Of a stretch of 64,000 bases of DNA, positions 1-11,535 are shown piece after piece (the stretch's first letter is position 1; each line of letters starts with the position of its first letter). This stretch comes from Utricularia gibba (lineage: Eukaryota > Streptophyta > Magnoliopsida > Lamiales > Lentibulariaceae), in the NCBI GenBank assembly GCA_002189035.1, contig CM007989.1, forward strand, positions 5,797,001 to 5,861,000. Direction: 5' to 3'. Made by a program: the position numbers and the translations under genes. The notes below the pieces were generated by a model, which was not told where the DNA came from, did not search any database, and was given only the letters and a program-made list of their open reading frames with translations.

Positions 1-229
1 CCTACAAGAATTTTTCTAATCCAATCAGTTTTCAAAATTTACACACACATATGGATGCATTTTAATATAGGGGGACCTTGATTCAAAACCAATTTTCTAT
101 ATTGATCTAAAACCTGTCTTTTATGTTTTGATTTTGATTCTTTTCAAAACATCACTTTTTAAAAAAATTCAAATAATCAATTTTTTATGGATACAATCTC
201 TATATCAATAGTTTATGTACATTTGAAAA
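1..229. other. AT-rich intergenic sequence
   Basis: AT-rich DNA without a credible reading frame or recognisable structure. It leads directly into a diverged dispersed repeat that begins near 230. Confidence 0.5.
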
Positions 230-1010
230 ATTATTAATAAACGAAAATTTCTAATGTCGTTGCAAAAATAGAAAATTCGTTATCAAATAAATTTATAATC
301 CCTAATCTACACAAAATACAAATTTAGAAAACTTGTATAGTGGATATCAGGGTCAATCACAAAGAGCTTGTGCTTGCTAAGTGTTTTAGTAAATGCATAA
401 TTCGGGATAACAGTTAATTTTAGTCTATGCGCGGACTAACAGTGGTGAACAAGTTCAGTAAACAAGATCAGTAAATAATATCAGGTCTTAACGCTAAGGT
501 AACAGGTACTAGTTCTAACTCAAAATAACACACGAAGATGCCTTAAGGATCTGTAGGTGGTGTAATGCTAAGGTTCCTAACTTAATTTACAATCTTCCTA
601 CACTCACAACTTCAAATAACCTAAGTTTACCCAGGTCATTCATCATACTTTTAGCTAAGCTAGTCCCCAATATCATAACCAACATTGCAATTAGGTCTAC
701 CCGCATGCAAAGCATATATAACTAAGTCTACTCGGTTCTACTTGTTCTACCTTGGACTAACACCGACTGCTCCCGTCTTGGTTTGTTGGTCTACCTCTAA
801 ACCAAGCATCTAAGTTGTGAAACTACTTGTTTCCCTCCTTAGGTCTACCCATAGTTTGTTAGAAACAAGAGTTAAGGAACACACATAAATTTCATCATCA
901 ACCCTTAGCACACACCAATCCACTTCACCTTAAGGCATTCCTAAGACTCTAGCCACGCATGCTTTGAATGTAAAACATGATAACATTAACATAAAGCAAC
1001 GAAAATGTCA
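230..1010 (-). repeat. Diverged dispersed repeat, probable LTR-retrotransposon leader
   Basis: Read on the minus strand this segment resembles 30840-31420 read on the plus strand. Shared landmarks, in the same order, are a block with gggtagacctaa, a cttaaggcatc block, a block like agctc-ttgtg followed by gaccct-gt-ccacta, and an aacgac(a/g)ttgcaa block before an AT-rich end. Such segments are familiar from untranslated leaders of plant LTR retrotransposons, but I found no LTR ends, primer site or coding domain here, so the family is not assigned. The two copies lie in opposite orientation and are too diverged to be a recent duplication. Confidence 0.5.
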
Positions 1011-2600
1011 AGAACATCGTGAAAGAGTTGGTTGCAGAAATTGAAAAACATCATCAAACGAAAATAAAGCAGTAAGAGTTCTGGTTTCCGTCTACTTCTG
1101 CTCCCTAACCGAAACAGTAGCGTTGGACTGGGCTCTTATGCTCCTGGTTCAGTACTCGTCGTGTTGGGGGAGAAGCCCCCTCGTCGGGTCTGCCCGTCTT
1201 CTCTCCCCAAAAAAATATCTTCACATCTTTTTTCCATTTTTCAAAATCAGTCCACTGTTCCTGACATCTGTACTGTTCCTGGCCTGAACCTACAGACTGT
1301 AGGCGGCTGAATAGTGCATTATGTCTCCTCTTTTAATGCTGCCCATTCTTCCAAATCTCTACATGTACGAAATTCATGTATTCTCCCTGATTTTTGAACT
1401 TTGTTGCTGGACTAGAAAAAATGTTAATAACATGGGATGGGTTAAATCAAAGGATTTAACCCATTAACACATAAAATCACATTATGCCCTAAAATTTGGT
1501 AAAAATACTAAAAACTATAAGATAAACACTTAAAACATGATTCAAAAGTATAATTTTCTTATTCTAATAATAGGAAAATTCATGTGTTATCAATTATTAT
1601 CAAACACATTTTTCCAAAAGCCCTCCCACCCGATGTTATAATGTTTTTCATTATCCCATGCAATATGACATAGTAGGTTAATGACTTTTCCTTAATATAA
1701 AAGAATACATCAACCCAACTAGAAGATATGGTCAGCAAAAACATTAAAAATAGAATGTTCCATCTTGTCATCAACCTTTTGGAACTTGGAAGATACATAA
1801 ATCATCCCAAGAACATTAAAATCTTCCAAACCATGTAACAATGATGAATAAAGTGAATTTAATAAAGATAATGTATACTTAAAGTAAATTATTATAAAAT
1901 ATAATAAACATTAATTACAATGAATATTTCGTGTGACATGTTAATGTTTCACTAATTTGTCAATAAACTAAATAATTAAATTAATTGATAATTAAAAAAC
2001 GGTAACAAAGTTAAATCCAACAAAGGAATTTTAACAAGAGTACATTGCCAGATGAGTCGACTAGAATACGCATTATTTATTAAAGATAAAAATAAATAAT
2101 AGACAAGTTTCCAAAACGATAGAAATCGGCTGCGAATACTCTGAGACTCACGTGAAGGATAAGGAGGCCTAGGAGTATTTTGAGGATGCAGGGATCTTAT
2201 GGAAGGGAATGAAGCAGACTACTTACTGCACAGAGTTCAAATTGTTGTGCTGTTGATGAAAAGAAAAAGTATGATTTGGTGGCTTTGAAGAGAAACACTG
2301 CATCCCGGAAGGAGGGTCGACGATGGGTTTTGCATGCTGCTGGATCGTCATTCAACTTGCAATACTGAATGGAAATCTAGTTCAACAGGAGCTTCGAGCT
2401 ACCCAATTCTATTTTCAAATCGGCCAATAGCGAAGGCGAGAGAATGAGTCAAAAGTTGTTTGAAAGTAGTACATCAAATGCAACAACAACTTGCTTGAGG
2501 AACACACGCAACAACTATGTTGATTTCCCTGTATCCTCACTCACAATCATGGACAGAATTTTCAACAGAAACCCAACCAAATCCCAACTTGTGCTTACCA
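1011..2600. other. Intergenic, no gene recognised
   Basis: AT-rich sequence with only short chance reading frames. The part from about 2100 to 2600 is less AT-rich and lies downstream of the minus-strand gene ending at 2610; it could hold that gene's 3' untranslated region. Nothing else can be supported. Confidence 0.5.
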
Positions 2601-2609
2601 GATAGATAA

Positions 2610-3223
2610 TCAACGGTTCGCTCTGAGAAGTTCAAGCAAACCGCAGCAATTCGCCAATGGAGAGCGCCCTCCTGCTGCCGGGGGTGGATTTTCCTTGTTT
2701 CAAAATGAAAAAGTAAGTTACCATTTTCTTGGCTGTTGTCGGGGAAGTGAAAAAAATGAAGTCTAAATCATCGACATTTTTTTTTTTTTTCTCTTTGTAC
2801 CTCCGCATCCAGGCTTCTCTCTTTTTCAGTCTCCTCTGGGTCTGTAGTAGCCGGTTCCGTTGATTCCCCGACGACTTGGTGACTACCCTTGATGAGCGAT
2901 TCCACGTTTTGGATAGCGGATAACGCATCGAAGCCAACAACTGCATCTTTGACTTGAGTGAGAGACTCCTCCACCTCCTCGATCAATTTCTTCACAGTCT
3001 CCGTTACTTGCTCTGGCTTCACGGTGCCCTCCACCGTTTTCACTGCGTCCTCGATCTCAGCCTCAGCTGTGCCGACGGCATCATCCACGCTGGTCCTCAG
3101 AGTGTGGACAGCATCGTCTACCGCGCTCTCAGCCGTCTTGGCAGCATCGTCCACCGTGGTAACAGCAGGATCATCCGGCGTGGTAACAGCAGCAGGATCC
3201 GCCCCGTCTGCCTGTTCCGCCAT
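2610..3223 (-). CDS. Small acidic Ala/Val/Glu-rich protein of unknown function, two exons
   Basis: Predicted 168-residue protein; I do not recognise its function. Exon 1 (3223 down to 2801) encodes 141 residues beginning MAEQADGADP; the ATG followed by GCG gives a good plant start context. The body is a run of imperfect repeats of the type (V/A)DDAV-T-(V/A)E, rich in Ala, Val, Asp, Glu and Thr, predicted to form amphipathic helices or a coiled coil; there is no signal peptide or membrane segment. A donor gtacaaag at 2800 and an acceptor ending acaag before 2693 remove a 107-bp intron containing a long A run. Exon 2 (2693 down to 2610) adds a basic, Cys-containing tail (SPLANCCGLLELLRANR) and keeps the frame. 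Without splicing the frame would end in poly-lysine at 2768. The low-complexity composition makes homology hard to judge; the gene may be lineage-specific. Confidence 0.5.
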
Positions 3224-5630
3224 TCCGATGATGAATAATTGCAGCAGGGAAGAAGTGGCCCAAAAAAAGCAATGGAGGAGTTGGAGTCGTTGTATTTGGG
3301 CAGAAGGGGCCGCAAACGACAGAGGGGATGACCTGTTCACGTTGTTGCAAATTAAGTGCCACAACACTCAACCCACATTCTCACCTCACCCCACCTCCTC
3401 ATTAACTGTTTTCAGCTTCCAACACAGGGAAGGGAAGCCATAAAATTGACAGCGTGATACAAAAAGAATTGAAATCATAACGAACCTTGGCCTTCTCCTA
3501 TTTGGATGTATGTGTTTTTTATTTTTCAACAAAAAATGTATGCAGCAGCTCGTGTGCTGAATGTGGAAATCTTTCGTAGCTTCTTCTTCGTGTAAAATTC
3601 ATATTACGATTTACCGATACAAATCATTTTGGACAAATTATAGAGTTAATATCTACTATTTATACTTATTATTTTAAAATTAGAATTTATAATGCCCACA
3701 ATTTTATTATAATTTGTTCCTCATTATTTACAAATTGAAACATCATTGTCCCAATATGGACAGTCCCCACTCCCAGGGGCCCAACATGTGTTATTAATAT
3801 GATAGAAGGATGAAGCTCTTTCTTCCACTAAACACATTAAACCCCAATTTTCCCATCCCGCTGTCCATCTGCCAGCGCCGCACCCACTCACCAAAGATGT
3901 CGCCGCCACCGCACCCGTACCCTGCTGGCTGCTGCCCTCAGGCACTTGCGCCCATCCATCCTCATTTTCACATTCATTCTTCTCTGTCAACGAATATACA
4001 TGAGAAACGAGATATCAGTTGTAGCTCATAAAAAAAAATGATCTTCACATAATACAACAATATGATGCAAATGATTGTGATTCACAGTTTCCTGTAGAGA
4101 AGTGCATGACATGAGTGGTGAATATGAATAACAATCAGGATCATGCACTTCTCCAAGTAGCATATCTGACTTCCAAATTCTGAGGAAGCATCGTAGAGAG
4201 CACGCCCTCCCTCTTGTTGATTGGAATGTTTATAATGAGAGCTTGCGTTTCAGAGACATGGATTTGTGATTTTTTTTTAATTTTTCAGCTTCCATGTGTT
4301 AATTTATTTCATTTTGTGGCTTTATTGGATATCATTCTTTAACGGAAAGGTTTTAAGTTCACAATACGACGAAGCAAAGAAGGCCAAAACGGAGTTCGTG
4401 AGTCTTGTGCCGGGGAAAAATTACCTCGTGTAAACAACCAATTTTTAACATCATTTTCGTTGATGTTTTTATTTACATCGGGCAAAAAGATCTTCACTAA
4501 GAACGAAATTGATGAATGAAGACCTTTATAAAATGACTATAAAGTGTTGGGAGTTGCAATGAATTTAACATGTGAAAAGCTTCGGGGAAGTGCCCTCACT
4601 TTATTAAAAATCTACTTAATGTCAAGAATTACTTTTAGAAAAATAACCATTCTGTATATGTGTAACAACTCGTTTTTAGGGCCCCAAAATATGAGCTGAG
4701 ACCATCCAGTCTTAATTGTATGAGCCAAAACTCAAAATTCTTAACATTATAACGGTATACAAATGTAACATTTCAAACTTCAAATTAACCTATTTATTTT
4801 ATCAGCTGCAATGTAAGAAAAAAAATACTAGTAACGCGAAGTAAAATCAGGAGCAACATTATTCTGGCACTGTCACTACAACAATTACAACCTCAAAGGG
4901 AATTAGCTAAGGTACAAGCAGTTCAACAATTTTTCCATAGGCCTTATAGAGCATAAATAAGATCATCTGTCACTACAAAAAAATAAAACTTGAGTGAGGT
5001 ACAGACAATTAAAACAGAACAAGAAGCTTGACTATTACTTCAGTGACTTGGATACTAACTAGATTTTAGGAGACTTGGTTGATCACAAGCTCTACTCCTC
5101 ACCCCCTTCATCTAGAACAGATAAAATAAGTGGTGATGCTACTATAAAAATTTAAGGTAAATCAAGTAAAAAGTATTTTGGATTGTTCGTAATAAAATAA
5201 GCAAAATCATCAACAATATCATGTATAAGAACAAACATATAGTGACTGCTGTAAATCTAACTTTGTTAATCCCCCTACCAGCTTGAACTCAGTCATCATT
5301 CTTACTATATAAGCATGAGTAGAAATATTTATGCTCTCACTTATAGCAGTTCAAACAGAGTCACCCAAAAGTTAAACCACCATAAACTTAGGTCTATGTC
5401 ACCCTTGAGTGTGAAAACATTTGCATCAAATCAATTAAATACCAGGAAACGTTTGTTTTCAATGTGATTTTTACAAACATGTGTGTTCAAATGTGCGAAA
5501 TAGCTCTACTTTTGTATCAAAACTAAACGTAGCCCTTTTAATTTGTATGAACATTTTTCCTAGTGTTTGTCAGTTTTCTATGCCTTTTAATGCATTGTTT
5601 TTATATTGTTTGAAAACTTTCAAATTCAAT
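3224..5630. other. Intergenic region upstream of the small acidic gene
   Basis: About 3224-3450 is probably 5' untranslated and promoter sequence of the minus-strand gene, and is relatively GC-rich. The rest is mostly AT-rich; 3830-3980 is C-rich with only chance reading frames. One perfect inverted repeat at 4097-4153 is listed separately. No coding sequence is supported. Confidence 0.5.
4097..4153. repeat. Perfect 13-bp inverted repeat (hairpin)
   Basis: Arms GAGAAGTGCATGA (4097-4109) and its exact complement (4141-4153) enclose a 31-base loop. Pairing outside the 13 base pairs is weak on both sides. It could be a foldback remnant or a small-RNA-like hairpin, but it does not meet the extended-stem pattern of a plant microRNA precursor. 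Confidence 0.5.
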
Positions 5631-5635
5631 GTTTT

Positions 5636-5785
5636 TAGTAAAAGCCGGAACCAGAACCAACCTAGAACCGATAAAGAACCGTGGTTCTGGGTCTATCGGT
5701 TCTTAATCGGATCTGAGTCATTTCCGGGTGTTTGTTTTTATAGTTGGGTCGGTTCTATTTTAGAACCGACCCATGAACATCTCTA
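5636..5785. repeat. hAT-like terminal region relic
   Basis: The segment is packed with alternating agaaccg and cggttct motifs and ends with gaaccgacccatgaacat followed by ctcta. Read inwards, this matches the style of plant hAT ends, whose termini often read tag-g-tgttcatgggtcggtt. I see no matching opposite end or 8-bp target duplication, so it is probably a fragment. Confidence 0.4.
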
Positions 5786-6015
5786 CTTGTTGTGTGTTCC
5801 AAAAGCTTATGTCATTTGATTTTGGTCAATCCCATGTAGTCCAAGTTTTATTATTGATTAATGGTTTGTTATCGATCTAATCCTCTATCCCTGAATTGTT
5901 CCTTATCTTTTGATTTAATATTGTCTATAATATTATCTTACTAAGGTTTTCCCTGTTTTGTTCAATGTTTTATCTTGGTTCCAGTGTATTTTTTTTATTT
6001 CATTTTTTTAGGAGA

Positions 6016-6430
6016 TGACTACTAGAGGATTAACATCTCAAAGATAGGCCAAAGAAGATAATCTTATTCTTGTTTCAGCATGGTTAAATGTTAGTAAAGA
6101 TTCAGAGAAGGGAACATCACAAAAAGAAAACAATTTCTAGAAGAATATTTTTTATTATTATCATGAAGCAGTATCCCTAGTTCCTCATAGCATGGATACA
6201 ATAAGAAGAAAATGGAAAAATGAGTTCTGATGTCAGCAAATTTGGGGGCTGTATGAATAGGATAATTTCAAGAGGAGGCGGTGGTTATAACGAATTTGAT
6301 TTCAAGCAGCAAGCCATGGAGCTTTTTAAAGTTGAAGAGCAAAGGAATTTTGTTGATATCAAATCTTGGGAGATATTACGACATGAGCTAAAGTGGATGT
6401 TGGTACAAAAAATTTATACTATATTTTGAT
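6016..6430 (+). pseudogene. Trihelix/Myb-like transposon-associated protein fragment
   Basis: Conceptual translation in shifting frames gives a recognisable series: LILVSAWLNVSKDSEKG, then a segment like SMDTIRRKWKN, then VSKFGGCMNRI, then a Gly-rich stretch and KSWEILRHELKW. This order matches plant proteins often labelled glutathione S-transferase T3-like or L10-interacting-MYB-like, which have a trihelix DNA-binding fold and are associated with DNA transposons. The fragment has several in-frame stops and frame changes, so it is a relic. The adjacent hAT-like end could belong to the same dead element. Confidence 0.55.
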
Positions 6431-6436
6431 ACCATT

Positions 6437-8445
6437 GTTTGTAGGAGCTAAGACAATATGAGAACCAGCATTAGAATTTTTCAAGCGAGATTTGTACCTC
6501 CCTTGTTTATTCTTGAGGACATTCGCCTGGTATTCATGGTTGATAGGTTTTTTTCGCTGTTTTCCTCTGCCTCTGTTCAATGGCAATGTGATTGATCAAG
6601 TGATCCAAGGTCATCTTGCAATCAGATTGGCGAATCCTAGCCTTGTCATCATCCCAACCTCTTGGCAACTTGTGGATTAGCGAATCAATGATGAACTTTG
6701 GAGGTAACTTGATAATCTGAGCAGCCATGTTGTCCAAGAGGTGATGCAATTCGTTGATCTGGACTACCACCTCCTTGTCATTAAACATCTCCTACTGTTG
6801 GAAATTAGTGACTTCAAATCAAGATGTAATTGCTTCCTCTGCAGTGTACTTGGCAGTCATCGACTTCCATATGGAGGCATCATCTTTATAGACTACATAC
6901 ACATCGAAGAGACTATCAGCAAGGTGGTAATTATGGTTTGACGACATATTCGGTTTGCCCAATCCCAGTCCACAACAAGGATCTTAGAGTCAGCAGCTTC
7001 TTGCTTGGTGATGTTGTTGCGTATCGTTTCCTCAACAAATTTTAAATATGTAAAACGTAAAACATAAAAGATCATAGTACGAGTATCAATCTCAAGGAGT
7101 TGTTTTTTGCGAAAAGCATTTTGTAGGAAACATTCACAAACTATCACGGATTTGTAAAAGGGGGTTTTTGAAGTACAAAAATAAAAGACAGAACCTAAGT
7201 AATGGACCTTGACTATGGTACGCAGTTCTTGGGAATGAGATTCTACCTCCTTCCTTTACCTATCCTCGCCTCGGTTTTCACTGATTCCTTCCGAATAGCT
7301 GGTTATAGGAGCAAGGAATAGCCTATTCTTCTTTACACTTTGATTGACAAGGAGGCACGGGAATAGCCTCATATGATTCCCCCTTGGACAATTAAGAAGA
7401 CAAGAGGATTGCCTTCGATGACCTTCAAAACTGAATTGTGCGCGTATGCCCAGCTGTTGCCAATGACCAGTGGCAGGCACGAGGTCACTACCTATCCACT
7501 GTCGCGGTACCTCGCCTACAAACAATTCGCTACTTCCCTCGAACAGGTAGGGTTAGAGTTGGTGCTCTTCACCTTGCTCTTCATCAAGACCCGCAAGAAG
7601 TGGCCTGCTACTCATGGACCGTAACTAATAGTCGTTACAGAAAGACTGCGACAATACACATGGAAGTATGCAAAATCCGGAATGAATTCAATGAAGAACA
7701 AAGTTTAGTGCTCAATACTTGGAACGAAGCTTCATCTTCTCCCAAAAACTAAAAGAGTTTAGCTCAATAGGGTCATGAAAACAGAAACAAAAATGAAAAC
7801 TAAGTATTCTTCCTCCCTTGGAGGAGAGGAAGAATTCAAAAGTTCTAAGTACCAAGAGAAAATGTCAAAATTTCGAAAATAAGTGTTCCAAGTTGATTTT
7901 ATATCACTCCCCATGTGCATTAACTCCTTCTGGTCCTCTTCCCATCATTCCTTCTATCTTGCGTGCACCACCAACTTTCCTTTGCGTGCAAGTTAGTGTC
8001 AAATAATTGCTGCAGACTCTAACATGTTGTAAATCAGGAGCCTTGACCAGTGTCAATCTTCTTCCCACAATTGTTTCAAGTCGCATGCAAGGCACGAAAA
8101 GTCAGAGTCTGACCTCTTGCAATACTCATGCAACACTCCACGACTGCCTCCTGACATATCTCGGTCAAAGTGCTCAAAAAAGATAAAGAAAATATATACA
8201 AAATAGGAAAATAGGAAAATAGGATTTTGTCAAAGAGAATCAATTACTTATCAATATAATTTCTAATTGAGCGACTTAACACTAGATTAACACATAATAA
8301 TACCTAATAATTAACTAGAAAATGACACTTAACAGACATCAAGGCCCAAACAGCACTATGCATGTCCAGCAACTCAAAGATTCGATCTTTCCAGTGCCGA
8401 AAGTTCTTGCCATCAAAAGGTTCGATCTTTGTAGTGTCAGTGAAC
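6437..8445 (-). pseudogene. copia gag (UBN2-type) in two pieces
   Basis: The upstream piece (about 8445-8335) encodes DGKNFRHWKDRIFELLDMHS, typical of the start of a copia gag. Downstream of the inserted LTR the frame resumes at 7014 with NNITKQEAADSKILVVDW and then, after a frame change, YHLADSLFDVYVVYKDDAS and WKSMTAKYTAEEA. After a stop it continues with VVVQINELHHLLDNMA and a C-terminal portion IDSLIHKLPRGWDDDK (about 6790-6530). That is the usual order of a UBN2 gag domain. The zinc knuckle is not seen. Multiple stops and frame changes make it a pseudogene. Confidence 0.65.
7015..8334 (-). mobile_element. LTR sequence inserted in copia gag, longer copy of the 24183-25205 solo LTR
   Basis: Closely similar along its length to 24183-25205, in the same orientation. 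On the minus strand it begins TGTTAAGTGTCATTTTCTAG and ends GCGATACG-like sequence then CAACA, a TGTT...AACA terminal pair. It differs from the other copy chiefly by about 290 extra bases near 7752-8041. The flanks are gag coding sequence on both sides. The 5-bp flanks (gatgt and gacat) match at only three positions, so the target duplication has decayed or the boundary is a few bases off. No internal retrotransposon sequence is attached. Confidence 0.7.
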
Positions 8446-8692
8446 TAACAACCAACAACCGGATGATTTAGAGACAGATCGCGAACGCCAGAGATGACTC
8501 GCGGTAGATAGGTGGAGACGAGTAGATTTTGGACAGGATTTGTCTGCGACGGTGGCACAGCAACTAGATCTGCATCAGGGAGGACCATTGAGGTCGTTGT
8601 GGCATTGGTGAATAGTGCATGGGTCACCAGACAGCGGTGGAGTAGGGTCTTCCGAAGGGCAGAGGTCAAATCCATCGAGATATCCTTTAGAT

Positions 8693-9110
8693 TGTTGTAA
8701 ATCAAACACAAAGAAGAAGAAAAGATCAAAACCTTAAGCATGTAAAATACTGTCCTAAAGGATTTCACGATCCCCCAGGATTCAAGAGACTCTTCGAGAA
8801 CTGCTATCTTGGTCTCAAAAATCAGTCGAGACAAAACGGAGCAAAACATGGGCTTAGTTTGCACACACGCGAGAGACTTTTGGGATGGGTTTGCACCCCC
8901 CTCCCCCCTACATGTAGGCTTTTTGGGTTTTAGGGCACTCCGGAAGCCCAACTTGATCTAATACATTAGAATCCTATGTGAACGCGAGGTCCAACTCACT
9001 CTGAGCCCCATCAAAGTTAATGGGTTGGCTTCCTATATAAACTAGTTGAAATATCTTTCAACTAGCAATATGAGATTGCAACTCCCTTATCCAATATCTT
9101 TATTCCAACA
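8693..9110 (-). repeat. copia LTR (5' LTR of the minus-strand element)
   Basis: Starts on the minus strand with TGTTGGAATAAAG and is proposed to end with ATTTACAACA, giving TGTTG...CAACA ends. It contains a TATA-like tttatatagg and a 20-base near-palindrome made of AGTTGAAA and TTTCAACT. The position directly upstream of copia gag supports the call; the exact end is inferred. Confidence 0.5.
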
Positions 9111-11319
9111 AGTTGTAAATTCCTCCCACCAATATTATGGCTCTTCATCATCCCCTACCCTGATCTCTCTTTACATTTAGTTTGTTGCATTTTATGTTTC
9201 GGTTCTTGCTATTTTTTTGAGTAATTGGAGTATTAATGGATTTACAAGGATGTTCTTTTTTTGTTTTTGCTCAACTATTCAATCACTACCTGACTTGCAA
9301 TCTGCAACTTGGTTTTACATCAGCAATGCTACACCCAAGATCAATGTTAACAAGCTTCATCTTTTGGAAGAAGATGTTGGCCTTGGCTTCAATGGAACCC
9401 CTGAAGCCATGAGTCACAACCCATGTTGTTGCTTTGTGGCTTGTCCTTTTGTGAAGGAGCATGTTGTGCCCAAGGGTCATTCCTGTCACTCTGTGCTTCA
9501 TATTCGCAATGCTTCAGCAACAAAAAAAACTTCAAAACTCGCAACATTGAACATACTCTTGGTGGGGGACAAGTCATGTCCCACAGACGACAGGTGTTTG
9601 AAGAATTTTAGTGTTTTTTGGACAATTTTCATAAAAGTAAATGCTAAGAGGCAAATTTTGTTTTGAAAGCAAAAGAAAAATAGACAAATGGTGACCTGGA
9701 AAAAAAACGAGGAGTGTAGGAAGAAATTCACAATAATATGAAGAAAGTCACAAATAAAGTTTCAAGAACTCCAGAAAGTTACTCATCTTCTTGGGTGATA
9801 CTCTCCTTTACTAGAAAGCCGATCCTTGATCCATAACGATTACACTTTTGAGATTCGTGATTATATCACACATTTAAAAAAAGAAAATAAGATGAATTAA
9901 AGTATAAGAACTCGAATTAAATACTCAATAAAAAATACAGTATGCAATAACATATGTATGAAGTTGAAAAAGCATGGTTTCATGCAAGATTCCTTACCAA
10001 AGTGTGTTCATGAAGACATAGTTTGACTCAAAGATGCCGAAAACTAAAAGACTCGATAAAACAAGGTGCTTAGGACGTTGGTAAAGCTTGATGGTAGAGC
10101 GGTTTTTTATAGGATAAAGATCGAATCATCTTGGAGGCTTAGATTGTCATAAAAATCTGTTCCACAATTAGTCAAAAGAAGGAAGATTGGCGATTCAAAA
10201 AAACAAGCAAATTGAAGGTGCAAAAGTGAACCACCACACTAATGGTGAACAAGGTTTGAGAAAACTAGTTGGGCGGTGATTATAGCGGGAGTAATTTTAG
10301 ACGCTTTAGTAGTCTTGATGTGGATTCAAGATGCTCTTCCAGAGTAGAGTTGATGTCCTTTTAAAGATTAGTTTTGGGATCTTTTGAAAGTTTTAGATAT
10401 ATAAATTTCATATTTAATATAAAAGAGAATATTATGTGTATTAAGTTATGTTTCCCCATACACTCTGATTCGTATTTTCCATTCTCAAAATGATAAAATA
10501 ATATTTTTACACAGCACATCTATTTTTTATTTTTTAGAATGAGAATGTAAAATGCTCATTCTCAAGAAGTTAACACATTGCAAAATGAACCTTCTTGGCT
10601 ATTTTTACGTTTCATTCTCATTCGAGCAATTTTTTTTCGAATAATACCATTTTTTCTTATCTCCTTCAATTTGTTTCTTCGAATTCTTTCTACAATTTTT
10701 CATTTTAGGTTATCGAGGAATTAAAAATCAAATCTGTTGTATGAATTTTTATTTTTATATGCATTGTAAAGTAATTTCCCATTTTTCAATACAACATATT
10801 TTTTATTTGGAATCTCTTTTATTGTTACAAAACATCAACTCATTTTAGTAATCATTCTCATTCTACTTTGTATTATCATTTTTCTGTTTGAAATATAAGC
10901 GAAAAATGCCTTAAAAATAAAATATCCTTGCATGGACATTATTATTCCCTTCTTATTTTGTGGGATATTCTTGGACTTTCAAGGCTGTTTAATGATAATT
11001 GCATGCTTGTCGGACATTGCAAATACACATCAATTCTAGAGCCTCGCCCTCGGTGTTATCTGCAACATTTAAATGGGTCCGGGGTTGAATCATGTTAAGT
11101 GCAACACAGAAAGAAAATAACAGCAATTATATTCAAAAAAATTATATTTATTTTTTCATTGGGGCAATTCGGACGCTGCCATTAAAATAGCCCAGCCCAT
11201 GGGGTGCATAACGGGCTACCCAATAATAAAGTTTGATTTAAAATGATATCATAGTGTAATCAGTATTTCATTTATCAAATTAGTCAACGAACAAAAAATT
11301 GTAGCTAAAATAGATATGT
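9111..11319. other. Intergenic, AT-rich
   Basis: A 149-codon open frame on the plus strand at 9217-9666 has no recognisable domain and low-complexity translation; I do not call it a gene. From 9780 onward the sequence is AT-rich with no supported feature. The final few hundred bases must contain the promoter of the acyl-activating enzyme gene, but I could not fix a TATA box. Confidence 0.5.
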
Positions 11320-11535
11320 ATGCAAATTTATTTGGCATGTCATAAGCTATCATTTAGAGTTCTCCTGGCCCGGCAAACTTGTGTATGGTCCTGGTCTCTG
11401 CAGACCGCAGTGCAACCAAAACACTTGCTGTTGCTGTCATCCTCCATGTGCATTTGGTGGCGAACGGATTGGGACCTTTTCTTTATCCCTCAAGTTATCC
11501 GATCAAAATACAAGTTTGAGCTCGCTAATCCTGCA

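Larger units (their letters stand above)
6437..9110 (-). mobile_element. Truncated Ty1/copia element split by a later LTR insertion
   Basis: Reading down the minus strand, an LTR-like block runs from 9110 (TGTTGGAATAAAG) to about 8693 (ending ACAACA). A leader with an open frame at 8690-8445 follows, then a gag segment at about 8440-8335 (FDGKNFRHWKDRIFELLDMH) and the rest of gag at 7014-6437. Gag is interrupted by a separate LTR sequence at 7015-8334. There is no downstream protease, integrase or reverse transcriptase, so the element is truncated near 6437. I could not find a clear tRNA-Met primer site after the proposed LTR end, so the 8693 boundary is tentative. Confidence 0.6.

Noticed and set aside
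4097-4153. miR164-like microRNA precursor
   Set aside because: Only the first eight bases of the arm (tggagaag) resemble miR164; the rest differs and the stem is too short.
9217-9666. 149-codon open frame on the plus strand
   Set aside because: No recognisable domain, unusual composition and overlapping open frames on the other strand; no splice or promoter context to support a gene.
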